Source: Candidatus Electrothrix aestuarii
GTDB taxonomy: Bacteria > Desulfobacterota > Desulfobulbia > Desulfobulbales > Desulfobulbaceae
DNA length: 64,000 nt
Assembly (NCBI GenBank): GCA_032595685.2
Contig: CP159373.1
Span: 703,001 to 767,000 of the forward strand
Direction: 5' to 3'
The notes under the pieces are model-generated. The model made no database searches. It was given only the letters and a program-made list of their open reading frames with translations, and was not told where the DNA came from. Position numbers and translations under genes: made by a program. Shown here one piece after another: positions 54,751-61,903 of the stretch. Numbering within the stretch: the stretch's first letter is position 1; the number at the start of each line of letters is the position of its first letter.

Positions 54751-57567
54751 ATGATTTCAAACAAACAAAAACTTCTCGCAAGCACGACATCTTACTGTTT
54801 CACTACACTTTTTGTACTTCTACTAGCCTCTGTTGCGGCAGCAAAAATTATTTACGTACCCAATGATTATCCCTCCCTAAGCGCGGCAATTCAGGCCGCA
54901 CAGGAAAAGGATACCATCAGGGTTGCCCAAGGAAAATACCTGGAAAGGGTCTCCCTGCGACCGGGTATTATCCTGGAAGGCAGCTGGGACAGCAACTTCA
55001 CCAAACGCGACCTCGCAGCCTCCCCTTCCATATTAGGCGGAAGCTCTATGGGTGGTTTCTCTGTCTTGGGTGCGAATAACACAGTCATAGACGGCTTTGT
55101 TATCACCGGTGGCAAGGCCCCGCTTATCGCCCCGGATGCCCCGATAGGTCCAGGTATCTTTGCCAGCGGCATTACCATTACCATAAAGAACAACCTTATC
55201 ATGGCGAATAACGCCGCAGGCATATTTCTCCATACCTGCAATGCCAAGGTAATCAGCAATATCATTATAGACAACGGCCAGGCTGGCATTTTCCTGGAGA
55301 AAAACACCTCAGCGCTCATCCAGGGCAATAAAATCTCCCAGAATCTTGCTGCGGGCATCAGGGTCGGCGATAACGTGCTCTCTGCAATCAATGTATCTAA
55401 TAATGTCCTGGATAATAATAAACGGGCAGGCATCAATGCAGCCTGGGCAACTGGCATCATCCGTAATAACATAGTCTACGAAAACGGCCATGCCGGTATA
55501 CGCGCTGCGGTCAGCCCTATGCTCATTGCTAATAATACGGTGACCAAGAACGTACTTGCCGGTATTTCCATTGGCGAGCCCCCTCTGGACGGAACTTCGG
55601 GCGGCAACAAAGAAGAGACAAAGACCCCGGAAATAAAGAATAATATCATCACCCATAACGGCGAGGCAGGTATTTACTCCAACGGCTCCGGGTATTCCCA
55701 TAACCTCCTCTTTGCCAATAACAAGGTCAATGGCTTCCACCCGGATTTCCTCTGGTATACCCGCCTCCAATTCGGGGGCTACGAGGATATCGTCAGCCTG
55801 GAAAAGAGTAAACATATCCTGGCGGATCCCCTCTTTGTCGATCCGGCCCAGCACGACTACCATCTGCGACCCGGCTCACCGGCCATAGACAGTGGCGACC
55901 CGGATGTCACCTTTAACGACAAGAACTTCGGTCCCTCCCTGGGGGCAGACATAAATGATATGGGTGCCTATGGCGGACCTTTTACCATTGCAGAGGCACG
56001 GCCTGTTAATCTTGCCCCGGTAGCGGATATTGAGCTGCCCAAGAATCCTCTCTATGCAGGCGATAAAATCACCCTGAACGGAGAAGTCAGCACAGACCCC
56101 AATGGTGACGAATTATCCTACACCTGGTATATGCTGGATAAACCAGTGGGAAGCAAGGCAAACCTCTCGGCAAACAGCAAGTCCAAGACCAAGCTGGCCT
56201 GCGACAAAGGCGGCACCTATAGAATTCGCCTGGATGTTACTGATCGCTGGGGATTTAAAAGCAGCCCCAAGACCATTACCCTGCGAGTTGATCCCAACAA
56301 GCCGCCCACAGCAAAAATAAGCAAACAGATGGAACCGGTAAACGTCGGTGATACCGTCAAACTCTCTACCTATGATAAGAAGAAACAGAACGGCGACGAG
56401 CTGAAATTCTTTTGGAGCTTCAGCAAAAAGCCTCCAGCGAGCAAGGCAAGCATCGTTGACGCCTCTGCCGCAAAGCCGACCTTTGTCATGGATACCCCTG
56501 GTTGCTATACCGTGCAGTTGCGGGTGTATAACGGCAAGAAATACAGCGAAGCAGCAACATCTCATATCTGCTCCCGACAGAGCCGCTTTGCTGGACAACG
56601 AATCGTCCCGGACGAATATCCAACCATACAGAGTGCCCTGGATACGGCGGAGCCCAACGACCAGATCATCGTGAAGGCCGGGACCTACAAAGAAAAGATC
56701 ATCGTTGATAAAGCTGTTGACCTTATCGGAGAGGGCTGGCCAGTGATTGACGGTGGTGGCGAAGATAATAACGACGCAACAGTCTTTATCTGTTATCTGG
56801 ACAATACCAGCACCGGCAAGATGGAAGGCTTTGTTGTCACGGGCGGAGGCTCAGGGATCTTCGGGCATGGCCTGCAAATCCTCAACTCCAGCCCGGAGAT
56901 CTTTAATAACCGAATTCGCGGCAATAAACATGTGGGCATCGGTATTCACGGTCATAAGCGCTTTACAGAAAAGACCAGGATCCACAATAACTTTATCTAT
57001 GACAATGCCATCGGGGTGAGTCATGGCCTCGGCACCTATGGTCAGGTCTACGATAACACCATCTATAATAATAAAGTCACCGGCATCGGGGTGCGCGGTC
57101 TCTCCAAACCGACCCTCAGGGGAAATAAGATCTACGATAATTACGTCGGCATAGGGGTTCGGGAAGAGGCCTACCCGCAGATTGAGAACAACGAGATCCG
57201 AAACAACATTGTTGGCATAGCCATTAATCCTGGAGCTGCAAATGCGGTCTATGCTGAAGAGGAGAACAGGATTAAGATCAGAAATAATTCCGTCTACAGC
57301 AACGAACAATGCGGTATTTTTATCTCCTCGCTCCATAGGAACGGGATTGTCACCCAGGGCAATGTCATCAGAGATAACAACACCTCGGCCACACCGCGTA
57401 ACAGAAGCGGCGGTGCGGTTGTGGGCTATCCGCACGAGAGCCTCTCGGATATCTTCTTGCATAATAACGACATACGGGGGAATAACGGCAAGGACATCCA
57501 GCAATTCAAGGCTATCGCGAGCTCTTATGGTGAGATCGGTGATTCCAAGAATCGCAGGCCGTTTTAG
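54751..57567 (+). CDS. Large secreted right-handed beta-helix protein with central PKD-like domains
   Basis: 938 residues. Signal peptide to ~32. First NosD-like beta-helix (~35-420) beginning IIYVPNDYPSLSAAIQAAQE, with coils such as NNAAGIFLHTCNAKVISN. Two PKD/cadherin-like beta-sandwich domains (~425-515 and ~518-600: STDPNGDELSYTWYMLDKPV, KFFWSFSKKPPASKASI). A second beta-helix (~605-935) restarts with VPDEYPTIQSALDTAEPNDQ. Probably cell-surface or extracellular, possibly carbohydrate-binding. The coil-start pattern is shared with the TIR fusion protein at 26527. Confidence 0.88.
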   Translation: MISNKQKLLASTTSYCFTTLFVLLLASVAAAKIIYVPNDYPSLSAAIQAAQEKDTIRVAQGKYLERVSLRPGIILEGSWDSNFTKRDLAASPSILGGSSMGGFSVLGANNTVIDGFVITGGKAPLIAPDAPIGPGIFASGITITIKNNLIMANNAAGIFLHTCNAKVISNIIIDNGQAGIFLEKNTSALIQGNKISQNLAAGIRVGDNVLSAINVSNNVLDNNKRAGINAAWATGIIRNNIVYENGHAGIRAAVSPMLIANNTVTKNVLAGISIGEPPLDGTSGGNKEETKTPEIKNNIITHNGEAGIYSNGSGYSHNLLFANNKVNGFHPDFLWYTRLQFGGYEDIVSLEKSKHILADPLFVDPAQHDYHLRPGSPAIDSGDPDVTFNDKNFGPSLGADINDMGAYGGPFTIAEARPVNLAPVADIELPKNPLYAGDKITLNGEVSTDPNGDELSYTWYMLDKPVGSKANLSANSKSKTKLACDKGGTYRIRLDVTDRWGFKSSPKTITLRVDPNKPPTAKISKQMEPVNVGDTVKLSTYDKKKQNGDELKFFWSFSKKPPASKASIVDASAAKPTFVMDTPGCYTVQLRVYNGKKYSEAATSHICSRQSRFAGQRIVPDEYPTIQSALDTAEPNDQIIVKAGTYKEKIIVDKAVDLIGEGWPVIDGGGEDNNDATVFICYLDNTSTGKMEGFVVTGGGSGIFGHGLQILNSSPEIFNNRIRGNKHVGIGIHGHKRFTEKTRIHNNFIYDNAIGVSHGLGTYGQVYDNTIYNNKVTGIGVRGLSKPTLRGNKIYDNYVGIGVREEAYPQIENNEIRNNIVGIAINPGAANAVYAEEENRIKIRNNSVYSNEQCGIFISSLHRNGIVTQGNVIRDNNTSATPRNRSGGAVVGYPHESLSDIFLHNNDIRGNNGKDIQQFKAIASSYGEIGDSKNRRPF

Positions 57568-57602
57568 GAGAATACATTCCTTTCCAGTCTGACCAATAAA
57601 CA

Positions 57603-57624
57603 ACCCCGCTCCTTGAGACGGGGT
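57603..57624 (+). terminator. Weak terminator hairpin after the beta-helix gene
   Basis: ACCCCG/CGGGGT 6-bp stem with a 10-base loop ~35 bases after the stop; only a poor T-run follows. Confidence 0.4.
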
Positions 57625-57688
57625 ATTGATAAAAATTGTTCTGCTGTTACGCCGCAAGTAGCGGGAGTATCGAACCCGAAGATTCGCA

Positions 57689-58042
57689 ATGAAAATATCT
57701 CAAACAGGTATTATCATTTCTGTCTTACCAAGTCTTTTTGCCCTTGCATTGATTGGTTCACTGGCAGTCCACATCCATCTGATTGGCTGGCAACTCTCGG
57801 ACATCCCCCTCGGTTATTGGCCCCCTTCATTAGATGCGCACTTCTCTATCTGGTCAGCTTACTTTTTCCCTCTATTGTTCTTAAGCATCAGCATGGTTCC
57901 CATTGCTACCATTGTTTGCTTAATTGTACCACGCTTACGGCATATTACATTGTATTTAGCATTGCATACCCTGATGCTTGTCGCCACAATTTACCTGAGC
58001 GATTTTCTACCCGATTCCTTCACAAAATGGTTGTGGGACTGA
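57689..58042 (+). CDS. Small three-helix membrane protein, unknown
   Basis: 117 residues with three predicted membrane helices (~8-30, ~52-82, ~86-104: LPSLFALALIGSLAVHI, FFPLLFLSISMVPIATIVCL, ITLYLALHTLMLVATIYL). No family recognised and no strong ribosome site. Confidence 0.5.
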   Translation: MKISQTGIIISVLPSLFALALIGSLAVHIHLIGWQLSDIPLGYWPPSLDAHFSIWSAYFFPLLFLSISMVPIATIVCLIVPRLRHITLYLALHTLMLVATIYLSDFLPDSFTKWLWD

Positions 58043-58112
58043 TTACTCTCTAATAGACAATAGAGGAACAGACCACCGTGCGGGGACCGCACCCTACCCA
58101 ACTTGGCAGGTA

Positions 58113-58343
58113 TTATGCCCCGATCGGTGAAAAATCACAGACCTCCAGCATATATCGTCCATAGGAAAGCAGGCTTGCCACGAACAGATCGTAGGAGCCG
58201 CTATCCATGAAGTTCACCGTCACATCCGCATTATCTCCGATAACAAAGAGCTTAGGCTGCTCCGCCATGACCACGTTGGTGGAGCCCAGGTGTTTGGCAT
58301 ACTCAGCCGTGCGCAGCTGAAACCTGTCAGCAGCCTTGCGCAC
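58113..58343 (-). pseudogene. Possible gene fragment, unrecognised
   Basis: An open 76-codon minus-strand stretch with protein-like composition (TAEYAKHLGSTNVVMAEQPK, FVIGDNADVTVNFMDSGSYD). No ribosome site and no family recognised. Together with the next fragment it suggests decayed genes in 58.1-58.55 kb. Confidence 0.3.
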
Positions 58344-58371
58344 CTTGCAAGGCGACTACCATCAACCTTTG

Positions 58372-58547
58372 CGGTGCCAGGCCGCACCCTGCACGGCTAA
58401 AGCGCCCCGTCGAGAGCAACCCCAGCTTTCCCTGAGAATCTCCGCTCCATCGCTAAAAACCAAACAATCCTCCTCTCCCGCCCAACGCACAGTTAATCCA
58501 TCCTTTTGATAAGCAATCTCAGAAAATTCGCTCTTTCTAAAGGTTAG
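58372..58547 (-). pseudogene. Possible gene fragment, unrecognised
   Basis: Open minus-strand stretch without a start codon (FSEIAYQKDGLTVRWAGEED, CLVFSDGAEILRESW) that ends in TGA at 58372. Coding-like composition but no identified family. Confidence 0.25.
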
Positions 58548-58597
58548 TCAAGGTCACGACACACCATCAATCAAAAAAAACAAAAAAACTTTTCTGC

Positions 58598-58633
58598 TTA
58601 ATCTTCCGTTAACCTTTACTTTGCTATTGTAGA
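58598..58633 (+). promoter_or_regulatory. Direct-repeat box and promoter of RYEYRG gene 1
   Basis: TTAATC (58598) and TTAACC (58609) are spaced 11 bp start to start; a -10-like TATTGT follows ten bases later. The same layout recurs at 59121, 60895 and 61743. This resembles OmpR/PhoB-family binding sites that overlap the -35 region. Confidence 0.6.
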
Positions 58634-58686
58634 GATATAAGCAAGAGCAACTTACTTCTACCAACATCACAAACGGAGGTTTACTC

Positions 58687-59013
58687 ATGAAAAAGACAAC
58701 AGCAGCCCTGACCCTCATTAGTTCGTTTCTCGTCCTGGGACTCTTTGCAACGGCACACGGCAGTGGTGGCGAACGCGGCAGCCGCTATGAATATCGTGGC
58801 GAGCGCGGAAGCAGTTATGAATACCGTGGTGGTGAGCGGGGTAGCCGCTACGAGTATCGCGGAACCGGGCGTTACTCCAATGATGACCGCTATGAATATC
58901 GCGGAAACGGACGTTACTCTGATGATGATCGATATGAATATCGCGGAAACAGACGCTCCGATGGCGATGATCGATATGAATACAGAGGCTACGGCTATGG
59001 TTATGGCTCCTGA
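58687..59013 (+). CDS. Secreted RYEYRG-repeat protein, copy 1
   Basis: 108 residues with a near-consensus GGAGG site. Signal peptide (MKKTTAALTLISSFLVLGLF, cleavage after AHG), then a mature part made almost only of Arg, Tyr, Glu, Gly, Ser and Asp. Seven variants of SRYEYRGE/DRYEYRGN repeat at 11- to 14-residue spacing and the tail ends YGYGYGS. Low-complexity and repetitive, so probably extended or self-associating outside the membrane. No described family recognised. First of three tandem paralogues. Confidence 0.88.
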   Translation: MKKTTAALTLISSFLVLGLFATAHGSGGERGSRYEYRGERGSSYEYRGGERGSRYEYRGTGRYSNDDRYEYRGNGRYSDDDRYEYRGNRRSDGDDRYEYRGYGYGYGS

Positions 59014-59120
59014 GAGGATGAGCAAACTTACCGACGCATGACAACAAGACGATGTCTGAGCCCATGATGCAGTGTCGGTAGTTTTCCAGGATAGCATAAA
59101 AAAAAGAAAAATTTTACCCG

Positions 59121-59156
59121 TTCATCTTCTCTTAACCTTTGCTTTGTTATCGTAGA
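59121..59156 (+). promoter_or_regulatory. Direct-repeat box and promoter of RYEYRG gene 2
   Basis: TTCATC (59121) and TTAACC (59132), 11-bp phase, with a -10-like TATCGT ten bases downstream. The whole upstream region is a divergent copy of that of gene 1. Confidence 0.6.
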
Positions 59157-59210
59157 GTTATAGATAAAAGCAGATTACTACACCCCTTATCACACAACGG
59201 AGGTTTACTC

Positions 59211-59531
59211 ATGAAAAAGACAACAGCAGCCCTGACCCTCATTAGTTCGTTTCTCGTCCTGGGACTCTTCGCAACTGCCCACGGCAGTGGTGGCGAGCGC
59301 GGCAGTCGTTATGAATATCGTGGCGAGCGCGGAAGCAGTTATGAATACCGTGGTGGTGAGCGTGGTAGCCGCTACGAGTATCGCGGAACCGGGCGTTACT
59401 CCGATGATGACCGCTATGAATATCGCGGAAACGGACGTTACTCCGATGATGATCGATATGAATATCGCGGAAACAGACGCTCCGATGGCGATGATCGATA
59501 TGAATACAGAGGCTACGGCTATGGCTCTTGA
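59211..59531 (+). CDS. Secreted RYEYRG-repeat protein, copy 2
   Basis: 106 residues, nearly identical to copy 1 over the signal peptide and repeats at both DNA and protein level; it differs by loss of one YG pair at the tail and a few substitutions such as Asn to Asp in GRYSDDDRYEYRG. ATG 59211 follows the same GGAGGTTTACTC leader. The pair is a recent tandem duplication of ~520 bp including its promoter. Confidence 0.88.
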   Translation: MKKTTAALTLISSFLVLGLFATAHGSGGERGSRYEYRGERGSSYEYRGGERGSRYEYRGTGRYSDDDRYEYRGNGRYSDDDRYEYRGNRRSDGDDRYEYRGYGYGS

Positions 59532-59643
59532 TGCCATGATGCAACGTGCTGACGCATAGAAGCTGCCTGAAAAAATGAGGCTGTGCCCCTCTAAATAGAA
59601 GAGCAACGTACTTTACCCATTATTACAACAGGAGATTTTCCCC

Positions 59644-59934
59644 ATGAAAATGAAAACAGCAACTCTCTCACTGATCGGTTCATTCTTCGTTCTGGCATTA
59701 TTTGCAACGGCTTACGGCAGTGGTGGTGAGCGCGGCAGCCGCGGCAGCCGTTATGAAGGCGAGCGAGGAAGTCGATACGAATACCGTGGTGGTGAGCGTG
59801 GCAGCAGATATGAGCGCGGCAGCCGTTATGAAGGTGAGCGTGGCAGTCGTTATGAAGGCGAGCGCGGCAGTCGTTATGAATATCGCAGAGACGGGCGTTA
59901 CTCCAATGATGATCGATATGAGTATCGCCGCTGA
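59644..59934 (+). CDS. Secreted RYEYRG-repeat protein, copy 3 (divergent)
   Basis: 96 residues. The signal peptide is similar but diverged (SLIGSFFVLALFATAYG). The repeat is more compact: GSRYEGERGSRYEYRGGERG with several RGSRYEGE units, ending DRYEYRR. A ribosome site (AGGAG) lies ten bases upstream. No direct-repeat box is evident just before it, so it may rely on read-through from copy 2. Confidence 0.85.
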   Translation: MKMKTATLSLIGSFFVLALFATAYGSGGERGSRGSRYEGERGSRYEYRGGERGSRYERGSRYEGERGSRYEGERGSRYEYRRDGRYSNDDRYEYRR

Positions 59935-60129
59935 TCCTTATCCGCTTTCTTGAGCGGTTAAATATCAGAGAATTAGTACCTGCGAGCCTCTGGCCCTGGA
60001 CAGGAGCTGTTTTGTTGAACTCTCTCCCTTTCGAGACCCTCGCAACTCTCGGGAGGGAGACAGCTCACTTTCATATTATGTTGTCTCGGTCTGGATATCC
60101 GAGATGAAAGTTAGGTTATGGAGGCCTCT

Positions 60130-60852
60130 ATGTTTCAGCAAAAAATTCAACCACGTCAAACAGCACTCTTTTTTCTGGCATGCGCCATTCTCTTGACCGT
60201 GCTGCACAGTATAGCTCAGGCTCTTATGATTTCTACTGGAAATCATTACGTGATGTGCATAGCAAGATATCTTGATCTGGATATAGAGAAGAATATACCG
60301 TCCTTCTATTCCGGCTTTATCCTCTTTTTCTCCTCCTTTCTCTTCTTTTGCATTTCCTTACTCGATACCAAGCAGGGAAAGACGCGCTATTACTGGCTCG
60401 GTCTTGCCGCTGTTTTTTGCTTTCTCTCTCTGGATGAAACCTTTGTTCTGCATGAGAGACTCGGTGATTACACAGAAAAACATATCACATCATCAGGTAT
60501 TCTTGAGGTAAGCGGATTACTCTATTTTCCCTGGATTATCCCCTACAGCATCCTGATGGCTATCCTGGGGCTGCTCTATTTCCGCTTTATTCTTCGCCTG
60601 CCCCGCAAGACAACTGTTCTTATGATCCTTTCCGCGATTATCTTTCTTACCGGGGCTGCTGGGTTGGATATGCTCGGAGGCAAAGAGGCAGAGCTAAACG
60701 GCTATTACAGCAACACCTATGTCGTGCTGTATACTATTGAAGAATTCCTGGAAATGAGCGGCGTTATCCTGCTTATCTACACCCTGCTTGATTATATTGA
60801 GCAGCGCTTCGGAAGAGGCCTCTGTTTCTCACTTGATTTACAGGAAACGTGA
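60130..60852 (+). CDS. Polytopic membrane protein with buried acidic and His residues, unknown
   Basis: 240 residues from ATG 60130, which has GGAGG five bases before it (a second ATG lies four codons upstream). About six membrane helices. Acidic/His motifs sit in or near helices: FLSLDETFVLHERLGDY, GAAGLDMLGGKEAELNGYYS and YTIEEFLEMSGVILLIYTLL. The DExxxxHE plus EExxE arrangement could bind metal. I recognise no named family. Candidate sRNA 1 lies ~80 bp downstream. Confidence 0.65.
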   Translation: MFQQKIQPRQTALFFLACAILLTVLHSIAQALMISTGNHYVMCIARYLDLDIEKNIPSFYSGFILFFSSFLFFCISLLDTKQGKTRYYWLGLAAVFCFLSLDETFVLHERLGDYTEKHITSSGILEVSGLLYFPWIIPYSILMAILGLLYFRFILRLPRKTTVLMILSAIIFLTGAAGLDMLGGKEAELNGYYSNTYVVLYTIEEFLEMSGVILLIYTLLDYIEQRFGRGLCFSLDLQET

Positions 60853-60894
60853 GAGGAATGAGGCTGGCATTTAATTTTATTTTTTTATGCCGCG

Positions 60895-60926
60895 TTCATC
60901 TTCTGTTAATCTTCTCCTGGTATAAT
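60895..60926 (+). promoter_or_regulatory. Direct-repeat box and promoter of candidate sRNA 1
   Basis: TTCATC (60895) and TTAATC (60906), 11-bp phase, followed nine bases later by a perfect -10 TATAAT (60921-60926). Same box as upstream of the RYEYRG genes. Confidence 0.65.
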
Positions 60927-60932
60927 CAGGAA

Positions 60933-61012
60933 ATCTTAACATCGTGTTAAGACCGTCCGACCGAATACCTCGGCAGGTTTATCCTCCTTCTTTTTCCTGC
61001 CGGGGTATTTTT
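60933..61012 (+). ncRNA. Candidate small RNA 1
   Basis: About 80 bases from the predicted start (~7 bases after TATAAT) to a rho-independent terminator. It begins with a perfect inverted repeat CTTAACATCGTGTTAAG (60935-60951). It ends in a strong hairpin (AATACCTCGGCAGG with CCTGCCGGGGTATT, 60964-61009) and TTTTT. No ORF inside. It could alternatively be just the terminator region of the upstream membrane-protein gene. Confidence 0.55.
60964..61012 (+). terminator. Rho-independent terminator of candidate sRNA 1
   Basis: 14-bp stem with one mismatch, then TTTTT. Confidence 0.9.
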
Positions 61013-61168
61013 ATGGTTTCTGATAGATATACTCTTTGACGATCCGCTCCCCTTTTCTGCCCCCACCCAACCTTGCTTTTTCCGTTTTCAATGTTCACCG
61101 CCATACAGTATGATACGAGGGAAAGAGCATAGAACGTCTCCACGTATTAACTCTCTTATGCAACAGGT

Positions 61169-61639
61169 ATGGCGATGATTTATCCCCAGAGAATGACCGC
61201 AACTGTAGAGGAAGATTTTGTCTTATTCCTTATCGGAATGCGGATAAATAAACTGTGGAAGGTCCATAAATGGCTGCCTGTGGCTCGTTCTATGCTCAAT
61301 ATGATTGATGAACTGTATGAACATCCTGAGCTTGGTTTTCTCAGTCATGAGCAGTGGATTGGCAGAACGACCGTCATGATGCAATACTGGAAATCGTTCG
61401 AACACCTGGAAAACTTTGCAAAGAATAGAACATCAGTCCATCTCCCTGTATGGACGCGCTTCAACAAACAGATAGGCACAAGCGGAGATGTTGGTATTTG
61501 GCACGAAACATACCTGTCCGGTAAAGGGCGTTACGAATGCGTATATAACAATATGCCTCAATTCGGGCTGGCAAAGGTTGGGAATCATATTGAAGCACGA
61601 GGAAAGTACCTGTCAGCTCGCTCCAGAATGAATGCATAG
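61169..61639 (+). CDS. DUF4188 family protein
   Basis: 156 residues. Typical DUF4188 sequence: DFVLFLIGMRINKLWKVHKW near the N-terminus, QYWKSFEHLENFAKN, and GIWHETYLSGKGRYECVYNN with a candidate catalytic His. The fold is a ferredoxin-like alpha/beta-barrel monooxygenase type; relatives include monooxygenase-like and aldoxime dehydratase-related proteins. Substrate unknown. Confidence 0.85.
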   Translation: MAMIYPQRMTATVEEDFVLFLIGMRINKLWKVHKWLPVARSMLNMIDELYEHPELGFLSHEQWIGRTTVMMQYWKSFEHLENFAKNRTSVHLPVWTRFNKQIGTSGDVGIWHETYLSGKGRYECVYNNMPQFGLAKVGNHIEARGKYLSARSRMNA

Positions 61640-61736
61640 CAGGCTTCCGCTCCACGCCGGGGATACGATGGGGGCAGGCGTCAAGCATTACGAATATTGC
61701 CCCGATTCCTGTTCCTGATTTTCAAATCAACAATAT

Positions 61737-61775
61737 TTGACTTTCATTTCAATTTAACTTAACATTAAACCTAGG
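61737..61775 (+). promoter_or_regulatory. Direct-repeat box and promoter of candidate sRNA 2
   Basis: Three half-sites at strict 11-bp phase: TTCATT (61743), TTAACT (61754) and TTAAAC (61765). A TTGACT -35 (61737) and TAACAT -10 (61760) with a 17-bp spacer overlap them. Confidence 0.5.
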
Positions 61776-61855
61776 AAGAAAAGTTAACTTCTTGCAGCAT
61801 TCCTTTCTGATTACCGGGTCGGTGCTCAGCAGCACTTGACCCGGTTTTTCTTTAT
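61773..61855 (+). ncRNA. Candidate small RNA 2
   Basis: About 80 bases between the box-bearing promoter and a strong terminator. Contains a near-palindrome AAGAAAAGTTAACTTCTT (61777-61794). The terminator stem ACCGGGTC...GACCCGGT with an inner TGCT/AGCA pair is followed by TTTTTCTTT. No ORF. It lies in the gap between the DUF4188 gene and convergent cbiA, so it could also be their shared terminator. Confidence 0.45.
61816..61855 (+). terminator. Rho-independent terminator of candidate sRNA 2
   Basis: 8-bp outer stem ACCGGGTC/GACCCGGT plus 4-bp inner stem, then TTTTTCTTT. Confidence 0.9.
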
Positions 61856-61903
61856 CCTGATCAAATGCATCGTTTTGATCGTTGCTTCGCTCTGCATGCC
61901 CTT

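Noticed and set aside
56851-57657. 268-codon minus-strand open frame
   Set aside because: Antisense to the second beta-helix domain, and its composition is unlike a real protein.
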